Positions 1 through 9,557 of a stretch of DNA of 20,132 bases are shown here, piece after piece. Numbering within the stretch: the stretch's first letter is position 1; each line of letters starts with the position of its first letter. Under the pieces are notes generated by a model, which had not been told where the DNA came from, ran no database searches, and saw only the letters and a list, made by a program, of their open reading frames with translations. Source of the stretch: Plantago elongata (Eukaryota; Streptophyta; Magnoliopsida; Lamiales; Plantaginaceae); the NCBI GenBank assembly GCA_036897095.1, contig JAYMSP010003348.1, positions 1 to 20,132 on the forward strand, in the 5' to 3' direction. Made by a program: the position numbers and the translations under genes.

Positions 1-845
1 CATTGTTGTTCGAATTCACACTGGTACTGCTCGACATCACCTTAATTCCGCGCTTGTAGGGTTTCTGAGAGAGAGAATTGGAGGAGAAGTTGAGAGATGT
101 GGAAGATGTGGGTGAAAAGAGGGGAAAATTTAGGGATTGTATGAGCCATTACCAATTTTCCCTCCTTTTATCACTTAATCCACGTTCGAATCTGATGAAT
201 TGTTTGTTCACAGTGAGGTGTCGCGCCATGTCACCGAAGGAGTGTGGAAAAAATGCCCAGTCAGCGAAAAAAACATCACCTAGGATCAGTTTGCCGCTAA
301 TTCGGCGAATTATGACCAAACATCCCAATTCGTCGAAGTTGTGGACTGAAAATCACAAGTGGTGCAAAGTCGTCATTGCGCGTGCGGAAAGGCCATAGTT
401 TTGGACTAAATCTTCCTTTCTCCCGTTTGTAACGGAACTGGTATCTGGCCGATCATAATAGCATTTTCTTCCGTCATTGTCCGACCAGAGTTGTTTCAGG
501 ACTCCCCATGCTCGTAATTCCTCTGCAAATGTGGTGGTGGTGCCGGAATCCCTTGAGGGAGGGGGGGTCAAAGGCATGCTTGTGGCTATCTGCATGTTCG
601 ATTGCAAAATCAACATCGGCTATGCTTCTTGTTGATTTCTCTCATAAGCCCAGCACTCCCGACGGAGCTCATTCTGGAACAACGGTCGTCCCGGCATCAT
701 AAGTTGCGGAAGGAGCAGAAATTTGAGTTGGAGAGGATTTGGAAGAGGAAGGGTTGAGAGAAGTAGTAGACAGAGTGGAGAGAAGAGTGTGATTTTCGAT
801 TAAAATAGAAGAATGATGCAGTGGTACCAAGACGTGTCTCGATCT
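1..845 (-). other. Unassigned stretch; possible very old LTR-retroelement gag-region trace
   Basis: No convincing gene is visible on either strand. Read on the minus strand there is a pyrimidine-rich leader-like stretch (about 715-800) followed by a short open stretch beginning near 700. Close to the left edge (about 1-60) a short peptide pattern faintly resembles the Ty3-type gag motif with a glycine, an acidic pair and a YxxxFE core. The stretch is clearly broken in several places and runs off the window. It begins directly where the LINE ORF1 reading ends, so it may be what replaced the 3' part of that LINE. The retroelement assignment is a guess. Plain unique DNA is equally possible. Confidence 0.2.
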
Positions 846-2243
846 CTACTGTTCTCCCGTCAAAAGCCTTAAGTCTTCTTGATTATAAGGTAAATCAAGA
901 GTTGGGTTATTATTACTATTGGAATTATTATCTAACTCTTGATTAGCACTATTAATAACTGTTATGGGGCTCTCTGTTTTTTATTTTTTTTGTAGTTATT
1001 TTTTTCTTGGGATATAGCTTTATTAGTAGTATTTAGTTTATCAAGCAGTAAAGTTGCAAATTTATCAAAGTAATTAGTATCTAGCTCATTACTTATAAGA
1101 GTCTTGTCTATATTAATTTTCTTAGCCTTTAGAGTTTGTTTATCTTGTCTATTAAGACAAATTTTTTTAACTTGGCTACCATTGACTTGAACATTCTGCA
1201 CATGGAATTCATGGAGTTTGGCCGCTTCTACCTCCTGGGCCTCTTGGTCCATAGGTGTGTTTTCCATAACATTTTCATTTGGGCTTAAAGCTGAAATGGG
1301 CCTGTTATCCGATACCGTTTTCTCTAATTTATCATTGGTTATTTCCTCAACTAAGACTGCACTTGGACCAATTTCTTCAGTAGTTGTATCCTTGAACGTG
1401 GGCTGTTGAACTTTATCTCCTAGCCTATTAGAATGATTTATGCTTATCTCTATGTCAGATTGTGTGGGGCCAATTATTGTCTCCATCATTTGTTAGTCCT
1501 CATCTCCAAGCAGGTCAAATCTATATTTATTAATATTTTGACCTGTGTTAATTTGCAAATTAGCCCTTACCGTTCTTTGGCTCTGAACAGCCGGAATTGA
1601 AGGTGGAGAATCAGTCTGCCGAAGCGGTTGCTTGTCATTAGATGTTACCTGATTTGATCTTTTTGGTACCCAAACTTTGGATGGTTGCTTTGCTTGTCCA
1701 TCTTTCCTGGTTCGTAAATTGCGATTTCTATTAAAAGGCTTACAGACCACCGTTTTCCATTTGTCTTCATCTTTGTTTTCAAAAACTTGAGCCGTATATG
1801 TGGCTTGCTTAAGGGGATTAAAGACCGCTAGATGATTTCCTTGGCCACAGATTTGGTTCGTATGACCAATCGGATACAGAGTCCACTGTAATTTCATATT
1901 TAACCTCCTAGATAAGATTACCAATTTGAACTTTAGGTGGCAATGGCTGTGAAATATCCATGTCAACACATAATTGAACATATCTGCCTTTGGAAATATT
2001 ATCGTATGAGTGTCTAATTTGATTGGACGAACCAATGCTTTCCCAATTGTTGATTGCGCACGAGGATCATATAATTCCAGTGGCAAGTTTGTCAATTGTA
2101 TCTAGATAGGCATAGAGTCTGGTTTGGCTGAAATTTGGGATTCCATTGCTTAACAGTTAGAAAATGATCAAATAGGAACCATGGACCACCAGCCAGAACA
2201 GTTAAAACGACATCTTTGAATGTAAAGCGTACTACATATATTC
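846..2243 (-). pseudogene. LINE ORF1, 3' segment (rest of DUF4283, partial zinc knuckle, C-terminal tail)
   Basis: From right to left, this piece continues DUF4283 (GGPWFLFDHFLTVKQWNPKF), then NLPLELYDP, then a remnant zinc knuckle IGHTNQIC whose histidine and last cysteine remain while the first CxxC pair is not readable. An acidic and asparagine/lysine-rich tail follows. Breaks: a one-base shift near 2110-2130, where the expected tryptophan codon also reads TAG; another shift between about 1850 and 1960; and a third in an A-rich run near 975-1000. After this last break the neighbouring frame stays open from ESPITVINSANQELD to a stop at 846-848. Plant LINE ORF1 proteins bind nucleic acid and form particles with the element RNA. 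This copy cannot make the full protein. Confidence 0.75.
893..944. repeat. 11-bp perfect inverted repeat in the LINE ORF1 tail
   Basis: AATCAAGAGTT at 893-903 is the exact reverse complement of AACTCTTGATT at 934-944, with a 30-bp AT-rich spacer. It lies inside the asparagine-rich tail of the LINE ORF1 reading, so it may be chance in a low-complexity coding stretch. Confidence 0.5.
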
Positions 2244-2256
2244 CACTACAAAAAAT
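2241..2256. repeat. CACTA left end: TTC target duplication plus 13-bp terminal inverted repeat
   Basis: TTC (2241-2243) is followed by CACTACAAAAAAT (2244-2256). The partner is at 9558-9573. Confidence 0.9.
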
Positions 2257-2264
2257 GCAGGGGA

Positions 2265-2505
2265 CCAGCGATGGACCCATTCGTCGATGGGCCCCTGCAA
2301 ATTCGTCACTGCCTCCGTCACAGAGCGACAAAGGCAGCGACGAATAAGACATGTGTCGCTGCTTATACCTTCACATCGGGGTTTGCAACGAATGACATCC
2401 ATCACAAAACACCTGCGACGGAAGCAGCGATGCAATGACGATGGACCGACATTTTGATCCGGTCCGCCGCTTAATCCGTTCGACGCTAATCCGTCGTTTT
2501 TTTTT
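2265..2505. repeat. Left subterminal repeat region of the CACTA element
   Basis: GC-rich compared with the flanks. The octamer ATTCGTCG or its complement CGACGAAT lies at 2279 and 2338, with near copies (ATTCGTCA about 2301, AACGAATG about 2389) and many GCGACG/CGTCGC variants. In CACTA elements such clustered short motifs bind the accessory protein TNPA. Binding here is inferred. Confidence 0.65.
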
Positions 2506-3319
2506 TTGGTCACTTGTTTTCACACAACAACAATGTATAATAATATAAATCGATAACGTAGTAAAATGTAATAAAAGGGATTCGTCGAATAAAAAGTATC
2601 CAAATGTAATGGTAAACATCCATTCGAAATAAGCGTAACTAAGAATCCGTGAACAAAATAAAACATAAGTACGTAATCATCCATGGACAAAATGAAACAA
2701 AAGTACCAAATAATCAGTCCAAAAAAGTAAAAACAAGTAACTAATCCATAATGTGATCAGGAGACGATGGAGGTGATTCAGATCGAAGTCGTTTTTGTAA
2801 AGAGTCCATCTGAGTCTGTAGACGAGCTTGGTTCTCAAACAACTCCTGAATCTGCCTCTGCATGGGAATCATCATCCGATCAACCTATCTATGTGTGTAA
2901 AGAGTAGAGCGTGATCCTCCGTGTGAGACTGATTAGCTACCAGGTTCCATCGAAGTAGCTAGACTACCAACTCCATAGACTCGACCCATGTCGTCCAATG
3001 GATTGACCTCGAAGAAGATTTTATTTTGTTCTTCAATGGAGAGGTCCCGACCATCGATCCTCATGTCCACCTCAGCCCGTGGAACAAAATTGCATACAAT
3101 AAATGAGATACAATACCTTGAAGTACACATAAGTAGTAATGTAGACCTTAAACAAAGCATTATGGAACATACCACAATGGTCTCAACTTTGTTGTCTATC
3201 TAAACACCATCCTTTCTCTGTCTGGCCTTCTTGAAGTAATCGTACGCATGCCCAGGACCATCAGCTATCTGAGCCTATTTAACAAACATTTATACAAGAA
3301 ACAAAGTAGTAAGTTAATT

Positions 3320-3324
3320 GGTAG
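3320..3324. repeat. 5-bp target duplication, left copy (GGTAG)
   Basis: GGTAG directly before the LTR tip TGTCAC. An identical copy follows the right tip at 6313-6317. Confidence 0.8.
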
Positions 3325-3696
3325 TGTCACGTCCCAGATCTGGTTCAGACGTCAAAGGTTGTGCCGAATATTCCAAATACATTTATTTTAAAATATCAAA
3401 ACATTATCCGTTACAAACCCAATGTACTGGATAAAAGGAAGAAAAACCAGAAAACACACAGTTAACTTAATAGTTCAGCAGCGAAATTCAGCCAAAGTCT
3501 GTCTGTCTGCTAGCTACCCACTCCTTTCTTCATGCTCAAAATTTGGGAAAGCAAAATTATTGAAACAGGAAGAGTGTCAGTCACTAGGACTCAGTGAGGA
3601 TAATCAAGCATGCATGAAATGCGTATGAGTGCAACGATACAGTAACCCAACACGACACACTGATCGGGCACTTTCGCAATCAGGGAAACCAGTATC

Positions 3697-4153
3697 ATAC
3701 ACTTCAGGATCTTAGATCCAAACCGTTTACACGGCAATACACTTCAAGATCTTAGATCCAAACCGTTTACACAGCAATACACTTCAAGATCAGAGATCCA
3801 AACCGTTCACACGGCAATACACTTCAGGATCAGAGATCCAAACCGTTTACACGACAATACACTTCAGGATCATAGATCCAAACCGTTTACACGGCAATAC
3901 ACTTCAGGGTCGTAGATCCAAACCGTTTACACGGCAATACACTTCAGGGTCGTAACCCAAACCGTTTACACGGCAATACACTTCAGGGTCGTAACCCAAA
4001 CCGTTTACACGGCAATACACTTCAGGGTCCTAACCCAAACCGTTTACACGGCAATACACTTCAGGGTCATAACCCAAACCATTTACACGGCAATACACTT
4101 CAGAGTCGCAACCCATACCGTTTACACAGCAATACACATCAGGATATGGATCC
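3697..4153. repeat. Minisatellite of 40- and 39-bp units inside the LTR
   Basis: Eleven units plus a partial one start at 3697, 3737, 3777, 3817, 3857, 3897, 3937, 3976, 4015, 4054, 4093 and 4132. Each begins ATACACTTCA and ends ACCGTTTACACGGCA with small changes. The first six units are 40 bp with AGATCCAAACC in the middle. The next five are 39 bp with AACCCAAACC or a close variant. Unit six is mixed: its first half (GGGTCG) resembles the later type and its second half the earlier type. Confidence 0.95.
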
Positions 4154-4230
4154 CAGTTTTTAAAAAAACAGTGTGTGGTTGCTTTTTAAAACAGTTTTCG
4201 TGCAATGCAGTTCAAGAGGATCAGGAAGAC

Positions 4231-4304
4231 AGGAACAGTAAAACATATTCAGAGTACACTATCACTCAGGAACAGTACAACATTTTCGGAGTACACTATC
4301 ACTC
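4231..4304. repeat. 37-bp tandem duplication in the LTR
   Basis: Units 4231-4267 and 4268-4304 both start AGGAACAGTA and end GAGTACACTATCACTC, with a few differences between. Confidence 0.85.
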
Positions 4305-4880
4305 AGTAACTCGAACAATAGAGATTCACGTCAATACAGGTAGGTATTCCTAGATACAGGTCGTCTACAGTTTACAGTTAGGAACCAAAATCAATAGTCG
4401 AGTCGCAGTCAGTAGGTCGTCGTCGGGTGGCCGCAGTCGGGGTTAGACAGTCAGGCACATAAACAGGTACAGGAATGAAAGTGCAAGGAATGAACAGTAG
4501 CAAACTTTCCCAAGGTCGGATGCCGAAAGCCAGTTATCACTCACCGTATATATCTGGCACGTCAGGAGACTACGAAATTCCTGATACACAGATAAACAAT
4601 GCTACTCAATTCCCGACCTAAATAACTGAAAAGACTCCCGAAAATTTTCCCATATTTTATGACGACGTCTAAGTAAATTATTTTATCTTATGATGTACGA
4701 ATTAATTTAGTATCCGAGTTTTACAATTATTATGACACTTTAATTAATTAAATATTCGACGTTTAAACTAACCGACACTATTTAGCAAACTCGACTTTTA
4801 ATCTTTAAACAAGTCCTAAAATTATTTATTTCTTTTAAAACCGTCAAGGTGACATTTTATTTTATTTTATTTTCTAAAAT

Positions 4881-5011
4881 TATATCCGGTATAGTATTCC
4901 TAACAGGTGCAACATACGGCAAGTCTGTCTCAGTATAATAAACCTATATCCGGTATAGGACTCTTAACAGATAAATCCTGACAACAGACGGCATGTCTGT
5001 CTCAGTATAAT
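4881..5011. repeat. Diverged direct duplication (about 60 bp) in the LTR
   Basis: TATATCCGGTATAG starts at 4881 and 4945. Each copy ends with GTCTGTCTCAGTATAAT. Confidence 0.8.
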
Positions 5012-5712
5012 TCCAACCTCTAGCAATAACTAACCAATAACTGCTTCAACCGTGCAATACCATCAACAATATTATTATACTACAATTCCCTAGTCGACGA
5101 CCAGTCGACGTCTACACGCAACCCAACAATATCATTCAATTCCACTAACAGTCGCAACCTGCGGCAATTATTCTACAATCGACGTTGTATTCAACTACAG
5201 CATTATATACAGTATTTAATATTATCGGCTATCCTACTAATTTGAATTCCCAAATTACGATAATAACCGATAATATACGCTAATAACGGTAATTAACGGT
5301 AATAATGATAATTAACGATAATTAGCGACAATAACGTTAATAGACGGGAAATAGACACGACACTAACTGAGCGAGTGTCGAGCGTGAGGCGAGACGATGA
5401 CGGGCAGCATGACGGCAGTCGAGGCGGTGTTGACAAGGCGGCACGACTACGAGGAATTATTAATTATTTTCTCATTCGCTATTCGAATAAAATTGAAATT
5501 TAATCGAGATACTTACCGGAATTATCGGTCAAGTGAACGACTCAATTCCGGGGAAGGTGCAGTCGGGCAGTGGTGGTGGGTGTCGGCGCCGGTGGCCAGA
5601 GCACGGCGGCGGTCGGAGGTGGTTCACGGAGGAACAGTGGGAAATTGAGAGAGAAGAAGGAACAATGAGATGGTGTGTGGAATGGGATGAAGAACTGGAG
5701 AAGGGACCGGCC

Positions 5713-5720
5713 TATTTATA
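5713..5720 (+). promoter_or_regulatory. Likely TATA box of the LTR promoter
   Basis: TATTTATA in a GC-rich setting about 600 bp before the right LTR tip, on the strand expected for an LTR whose U3 lies to the left. Transcription would start near 5745-5755. Position and motif only. Confidence 0.5.
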
Positions 5721-6038
5721 GGCGTTGATTGGCAGTGGAGGAGAGGCGGCCGGTGTCGGAAGCCGCCGCGTGGCGGTGACTCATCCGCCGTCTCCTTTCT
5801 CGCTGCTTGCCACGTTCTTTCAGTCGTCATTCGCGCGTGGGCAGGGGCCCACGGCGGCGCCGCCTCTGGTCGGTGTGCGCGGATTGGCTGGAGTTGGGTG
5901 GCGGGGCACGAAGATTGGTGGTGTTGGCACGGTAAGTCGGCAGATACAACAGCTGGGCACGGCATGAAGGAGAAGAAGACAACTGGAGTAATTTTGACTA
6001 TATGCTCCTGGCTCCTTCTGGCTTCCAAACGACTCGCA

Positions 6039-6044
6039 AATAAA
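6039..6044 (+). terminator. Possible polyadenylation signal in the LTR
   Basis: AATAAA about 320 bp after the putative TATA box. Another AATAAA-like site lies near 6112. Consistent with an R-region 3' end signal, but the motif is common in AT-rich DNA. Confidence 0.3.
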
Positions 6045-6312
6045 ATTCAGAAAAATGGAAAATCGATTCCCGAGCACTTTTCAAGTCGAGCTCGAGCCAT
6101 AGGAAAATTTAAATAAATAATTTTTTTATTTTATTATTTTTATTATTATTTTATTAATATAATCCTAATTCTTATTTTAACGTCGAATCCGCTCGGCGTT
6201 AAAATTCCAAATTCGACTCAATCTACTTACGTAATATTTTCGCTCGTGTGAAATATAAAATTAATATTAAATTAATTTTTCGGATACACGAGGAAATTTT
6301 GCGGACCTTACA

Positions 6313-6317
6313 GGTAG
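6313..6317. repeat. 5-bp target duplication, right copy (GGTAG)
   Basis: GGTAG directly after the LTR tip CTTACA, matching 3320-3324. Confidence 0.8.
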
Positions 6318-6789
6318 CTTCGGAATAGAATAGGATAACACCAAGGATGAATCAAATGAATATACAAAACTAGTAAGTACCAATAATCACTAACCTTTAT
6401 CGTGTAATCTGTGATAGCTGCTCGGCTCCCTAGCAGGTGTATGGATGTGCCAACACCACCAATAAATTGAGACAATCTATTTTGCTGATTTTTCCAAGTT
6501 GTATCAACTACAACTGGGTCGTGCCAGTATTCCGCCCACAAGGGGAGGGCTTCTTCCCCTATCCATTTTGCCATCTTTTTTCTAGAGTTTTTCAGAGCTT
6601 CTTTTCAGCACTAATCATCTTTTTGTACTGGTTCGACCCTACGGTCTCAAAAGTATCCCTCAACTGGGGAAGTAAAGCATTGGGGATGTAGTAGTTTTTC
6701 TACAACATTCCCCACAACACATAAATGACACTACATAAGCCAAATGAAACAACCAATAAAACATAATCGAAATATCACATTGTAATAAG

Positions 6790-6930
6790 AGCATATCACT
6801 CAAGTATAGTGGTTAACATACCACTCACATATAGTGGCTAACATACCACTCATATTGTCCTAAAATTTACTAACACAATGGTAACAAACATATCACCAAA
6901 GTACAGTGGCTAACATACCACACAAATCAA
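6790..6930. repeat. Degenerate 25-bp tandem repeats in an intron of the CACTA gene
   Basis: The core TATAGTGGCTAACATACCAC appears at about 6805 (GGTTAAC variant), 6830 and again near 6904 (TACAGTGG variant). The first two are directly adjacent and the third is about 50 bp further on. Confidence 0.6.
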
Positions 6931-7629
6931 CGAAAATTACACGCAAGCAACAACTAAAGACTTGTAATGTTTTAAGCATACCTTGAGCTCATCGAAGTAG
7001 TACCCCTTCATTTCATTTGAGAGAAGTGAACACTTCTCCCCGCCGTGTCCAGGTAACTCCATCCACGAATGGAAGGCCTGATTGAGTGCTCCGTGGGCAT
7101 TATCAGGCCGAAACTGTTACGAGCGAGTGAGATCAGAAATAACAATCCATTAGTACATTCGAAATCGGTATATACAAGTACATATAATAGAGTACAAGTG
7201 CATATAAAGTGATTACTGATCCTTGCTGATGGGGAACAGAACCGACTTATTCTTCCACTTGGCAACGAACTCAAAGGTTGTATATGGGCAATCATCAAGG
7301 GGTAAATTAGCCCAAGAATCAGTACGTGGGCCACCAGCACCATGAGGTGTCTGACCATGACTCGAGCCAGGTGGAGTCTCTGGAATATGGCTCTGGCTGC
7401 TCGACCCCTCCTCGAAGGGAGACTTAGAACCGTGAGAATCAGAAAGTGGTGTGCTCGAACCACTCGCTCCATGAGAAGGGGGAGGACAGTATGTCGGTCT
7501 CCTACGTCGCGACATCTGCAAATAAATAGAAGAAATACGTATAATGTGTTAGTAAATGTATCGTGAATTTGCAAATAAACATAAGAATTTGACACATAAT
7601 AAATCACATAAACAAGATTGGTGCCCCAC

Positions 7630-7879
7630 CATGGCATGTCCATACGAAATACCACGCACAAACCCACTACATGTCAAGTGTTGGACTACTGTTGTAGAAG
7701 GTAACCATTGACCGTTCTTACATTTGTTGCAAGGGAACTTCATCTTCCCCCCACTCAAACAAGCACTATGTGATAGTGTAAAAGTGATGAACCCTTCAAC
7801 CCCTTGCATAAAACTAGACTGAACACAACCATTAAAAGTGCGAGAATACATCCACACACGATCGAGATTCATATTTAAC
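7630..7879 (-). pseudogene. Transpos_assoc-domain exon, copy 2 (duplicate of copy 1)
   Basis: Reads MNLDRVWMYSRTFNGCVQSS, FMQGVEGFITFTLSHS, CNKCKNGQWL and VVQHL. It aligns end to end with the exon at 8358-8621. Its borders are also alike: acceptor CAG then GTTAAAT-ATG, donor CATG then gtg. Exon, borders and part of the intron were therefore duplicated together about 740 bp apart. Its 250 bp do not keep frame with the next exon. Confidence 0.7.
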
Positions 7880-8357
7880 CTGCGTCTCAATGTATTAGAT
7901 TTATAATATGCATTGCATTACTTATTTACATTATTAATTCATTCAGATAGTTTAAGAATTTGTAATGGATAAAATGCATTTCACATTGCAATTATATTAC
8001 AAAATTACTTCATTACGAAATTTTCATACCAATAGATAAAATACATGCATTTCGCATTACAATAGTTGTAGAGTTTTATAAATTACATGCATTTCGCTAT
8101 TAACAATAATTAAGATAATCCTAGTACATATCCGAGCCAAAATCACCTAATTTCAATAATGTTGTACATGAACTAGCTACTACATACTTCTTATATCATC
8201 CGACCCTTAATTTCGTTCTACTACTCCAGACCACAAAACCTACATCCTCATCTACGCCATGCACATACTCCGAGCTCATTCCACCACTAAATAGGCAAGC
8301 CCAACCCCCGTCTCTCCCTCCATTTTAAATATCGCATTTCAAAGGTTTGTTCCTCAC

Positions 8358-8621
8358 CATGATTATTCCAAACCAGATACTTCGGCAGGAACCAATTACA
8401 GTTCAGGTGTTCGACTATCGGTGCAGGAGTCAGAAATTGTTTGTTACAGCATGTTTCTAATTTGCAAGTGCACTGTATCAACCCCTCAATCACACAAGTC
8501 GGATGTGTCAATGCAAATGCAATGAAATCTTCAACCCCTTTAACAAAACTCGATTGTACTCTTCCATTTACAGTACGATGATACATCCATGAACGATCCG
8601 TAGTCATTCGATTTTTTTAAC
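8358..8621 (-). pseudogene. Transpos_assoc-domain exon, copy 1
   Basis: Reads MTTDRSWMYHRTVNGRVQSS, then FVKGVEDFIAFALTHP, two cysteine pairs (CTCK and CCNK) and a final HL/NHG block: the Transpos_assoc pattern (DRSWMY, F..GV..F..FA, CPC..C, HL). The acceptor is CAG before GTTAAA and the donor is CATG followed by gtgagg. Its 264 bp keep frame, and translation would probably start at the ATG at 8605-8607. Confidence 0.7.
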
Positions 8622-9339
8622 CTGACACGTCTACATTTATTAGATTTACTACATTTTACTACATTCCAATTTATTTTGTGTATTTCTCACAAAAGCATTA
8701 GCTAGTATAAATCACATTCATTTTCTAAACCAAATTGTCTCTAAAACACTAAATTGAAACTACACTACTACATTATCAACATTATACTAATTAATAATCC
8801 AATTGTTCGTATAAAATTAAGTTTAACAAGCTAATATATAACATCGTTCCCAAAAACATACAATTGTCCAACCTAGTCAAAAATTAACAAAATTCACCAC
8901 TAGCAAGAAAATCCTCAAATTTTACACTCAACTAAATCTTCTTCATCATACTACATTTGCCAAAATATAAAATTAAACCATCTTCATACTTCATACATAT
9001 CAATTTCTAAATCTTAAAGTTAACACAATACATAATATTAACTAATCTAGCTCCTACATACTTCATATGAACATGCAATTGCTCAAATTAGTCGAAAATT
9101 ACAAGATCCCCAAATTTTAAAAAGTTAGGGTTTTAGCCAAATACCTTCAATTACGGAGAAATAAGCGGATGAAAGTTGGAATTCATACACCACCCGAGCT
9201 CATTGTCCAAAGATCTTCGAATAGAATCCAAGCTTGGCCGGATTTGAGAGGAAATGGCCGGAATCGGAGATGAGGAAGAGAAGAGAAAAGAAAGGGCAGT
9301 TAGTTGTGAACTGGAAAGAGAAGCCTGCTACTCTTTGTA

Positions 9340-9557
9340 TGTTCGTCTCAACGACGAATAGCGAGACTAACTCAGTTCGCCAATTCGTCCCCCCCCCCCC
9401 CTCCTTTTTCTTTTTTTTAATCAAAATTGGGACGGATAAAATATTCGTCGCTATTGAACGACGAATTGACGAAAGCAAACCGAAGAATTGAGCATCAAAG
9501 CTCAATTCGTCGCGGCTCCGTCGCTGCTAGCTATGATTTGTCGCCGCTGTTTCAGGG
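9340..9557. repeat. Right subterminal repeat region of the CACTA element
   Basis: ATTCGTCG/CGACGAAT occurs at 9352, 9443, 9459 and 9505. Two perfect hairpins are built from these or adjoining bases: ATTCGTCG(9443)/CGACGAAT(9459) with an 8-base loop, and GAATTGAGC(9485)/GCTCAATTC(9500) with a 6-base loop. A C-run near 9390-9403 also lies here. It mirrors the left subterminal region and is the probable 5' side of the minus-strand element gene. Confidence 0.65.

Larger units (their letters stand above)
3325..6312 (+). mobile_element. Solo LTR (about 3 kb), probably Ty3/gypsy type, inside the CACTA element
   Basis: The element begins TGTCACGTCC and ends GGACCTTACA, so its tips form the imperfect inverted repeat TGT.A.GTCC with the canonical TG...CA. 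A 5-bp direct duplication GGTAG flanks it (3320-3324 and 6313-6317). No second LTR, primer-binding site or coding domain lies between the tips, so it is best read as a solo LTR left after recombination between the two LTRs of a full element. A long U3-like part holds a minisatellite, and a TATA-like site lies about 600 bp before the right tip. The TGTCACG start and the length fit large plant Ty3/gypsy LTRs such as the Del/Tekay group. That family call is inference. It is younger than the CACTA element it sits in. Confidence 0.82.
2741..8621 (-). pseudogene. CACTA-encoded TNPA/Transposase_24-type gene with N-terminal Transpos_assoc exons, decayed
   Basis: Minus-strand exons, chosen by GT-AG sites and similarity: 8358-8621 and 7630-7879 (two copies of a Transpos_assoc-like domain), 7217-7515 (starts MSRRRRPTYCPPP, Ser/Pro/Gly-rich), 6982-7113 (FRPDNAHGALNQAFHSWMEL), 6402-6699 (YYIPNALLPQLRDTFETVG, then KNQQNRLSQFIGG and GSRAAITDYTIK, the Transposase_24 signature), 3173-3274 (AQIADGPGHAYDYFKKARQR), 2941-3070 (EVNPLDDMGRVYGVGSLATS) and 2741-2884 (a short coiled-coil tail, MQRQIQELFENQARLQTQMD, ending in a stop). 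Transposase_24 proteins typically end with a GRVYGLGS motif, then a coiled coil, as here. Decay: a stop and a frame change in 6402-6699, TAG for tryptophan in DGVWID-type context near 3190, and exon 7630-7879 not a multiple of three. The intron between 6402 and 3274 carries the solo LTR. Exon 3 to exon 4 do not join in a usable phase with the sites I see. Confidence 0.7.

Noticed and set aside
3697-4153. Regular 40-bp direct repeats that could be taken for a CRISPR array
   Set aside because: The units abut with no variable spacers, drift in length and sit inside a plant LTR. This is a minisatellite.
5397-6116. Several overlapping open frames in the GC-rich part of the LTR, on both strands
   Set aside because: They arise from high GC content near the LTR promoter, overlap each other in conflicting frames and show no domain pattern.
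7008-7667. 219-codon open frame on the minus strand
   Set aside because: It runs through introns of the CACTA gene and is out of frame with the Ser/Pro-rich exon and with the FRPDNAHG exon that it overlaps. Its composition looks non-coding.
9200-9505. Open frames on both strands at the right CACTA end
   Set aside because: They cover the subterminal repeats and homopolymer runs (C-run, T-run) and encode no recognisable domain.
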